Below, one piece after another: positions 58,605 through 58,634 of a DNA stretch of 58,634 bases. The number at the start of each line of letters is the position of its first letter. Within the stretch, counting starts at the first letter, position 1. The notes below the pieces were generated by a model that was not told the origin of the DNA, did no database searches, and saw only the letters and a program-made list of their open reading frames with translations. Source of the stretch: a virus. The DNA is taken from IMG/VR virus record IMGVR_UViG_3300045912_000093, positions 1-58,634 of that record; one strand, written 5' to 3'. Made by a program: the position numbers and the translations under genes.

Positions 58605-58634
58605 GTTACGAATCCTCACAGTGGAAGAGCGGAA

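Overview
The window looks like the complete genome of a tailed, short-tailed (podovirus-type) bacteriophage of a GC-rich Gram-negative host. Evidence for a phage: terminase, portal, scaffold, coat, tail and lysis genes are all present. Evidence for a Gram-negative host: an inner-membrane spanin with an outer-membrane spanin lipoprotein nested inside it, and a GH108-type endolysin. Evidence for a podovirus: there is no tail tape measure, sheath or tail-tube set; instead there is a short head-tail connector set and a row of large internal virion proteins, one of 3411 residues. No integrase, recognisable CI-type repressor, tRNA, CRISPR array or reverse transcriptase was seen, so a virulent life style is likely but not proven.

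The two ends belong together. The portal gene is open at base 1. If base 1 is joined to base 58634 it reads on in frame for a few codons and stops exactly at the ribosome-binding site of the next gene. The map is therefore circular (circularly permuted or circularised DNA), and the linear ends are an arbitrary cut.

On this circle the genes form two arms that diverge at about 10.2-10.45 kb and converge at 29314/29315, where two stop codons abut. The plus arm (10.45-29.3 kb) holds: small early-type genes; an AT-rich island with an iterated 9-mer (about 11.59-11.94 kb); a MoxR ATPase / VWA-metalloprotein cluster (14.0-17.7 kb) with unknown partners; then, behind a terminator and a good sigma70-type promoter, the replication block (family A DNA polymerase, PD-(D/E)XK nuclease, VRR-NUC nuclease, SNF2-like helicase, acidic-tailed SSB-like protein, primase-helicase). 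Seven copies of a 15-bp palindrome (consensus TTACAARSYTTGTAA) lie between 10.4 and 19.2 kb. Four sit directly in front of an intrinsic terminator.

The minus arm runs from 10.17 kb leftward through base 1, wraps to 58.6 kb and continues to 29.3 kb. In transcription order it holds: a ribbon-helix-helix regulator, a glycan-modification cassette (FkbM-like methyltransferase and four glycosyltransferases), a tail-fibre protein, terminase large subunit, portal, scaffold, coat, connectors, tail fibres, tail nozzle-like protein, lysis genes, GNAT protein, internal virion proteins, the giant protein, a T5 A1-like metallophosphoesterase, a metallopeptidase, a small membrane protein, a dATP/dGTP diphosphohydrolase-like protein and an HNH protein. 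One gene, probably the small terminase subunit, is on the plus strand between portal and terminase.

Most minus-arm genes are coupled by 1-20 bp overlaps (ATGA, GTGA, TGATG), so they probably form a few long transcription units.
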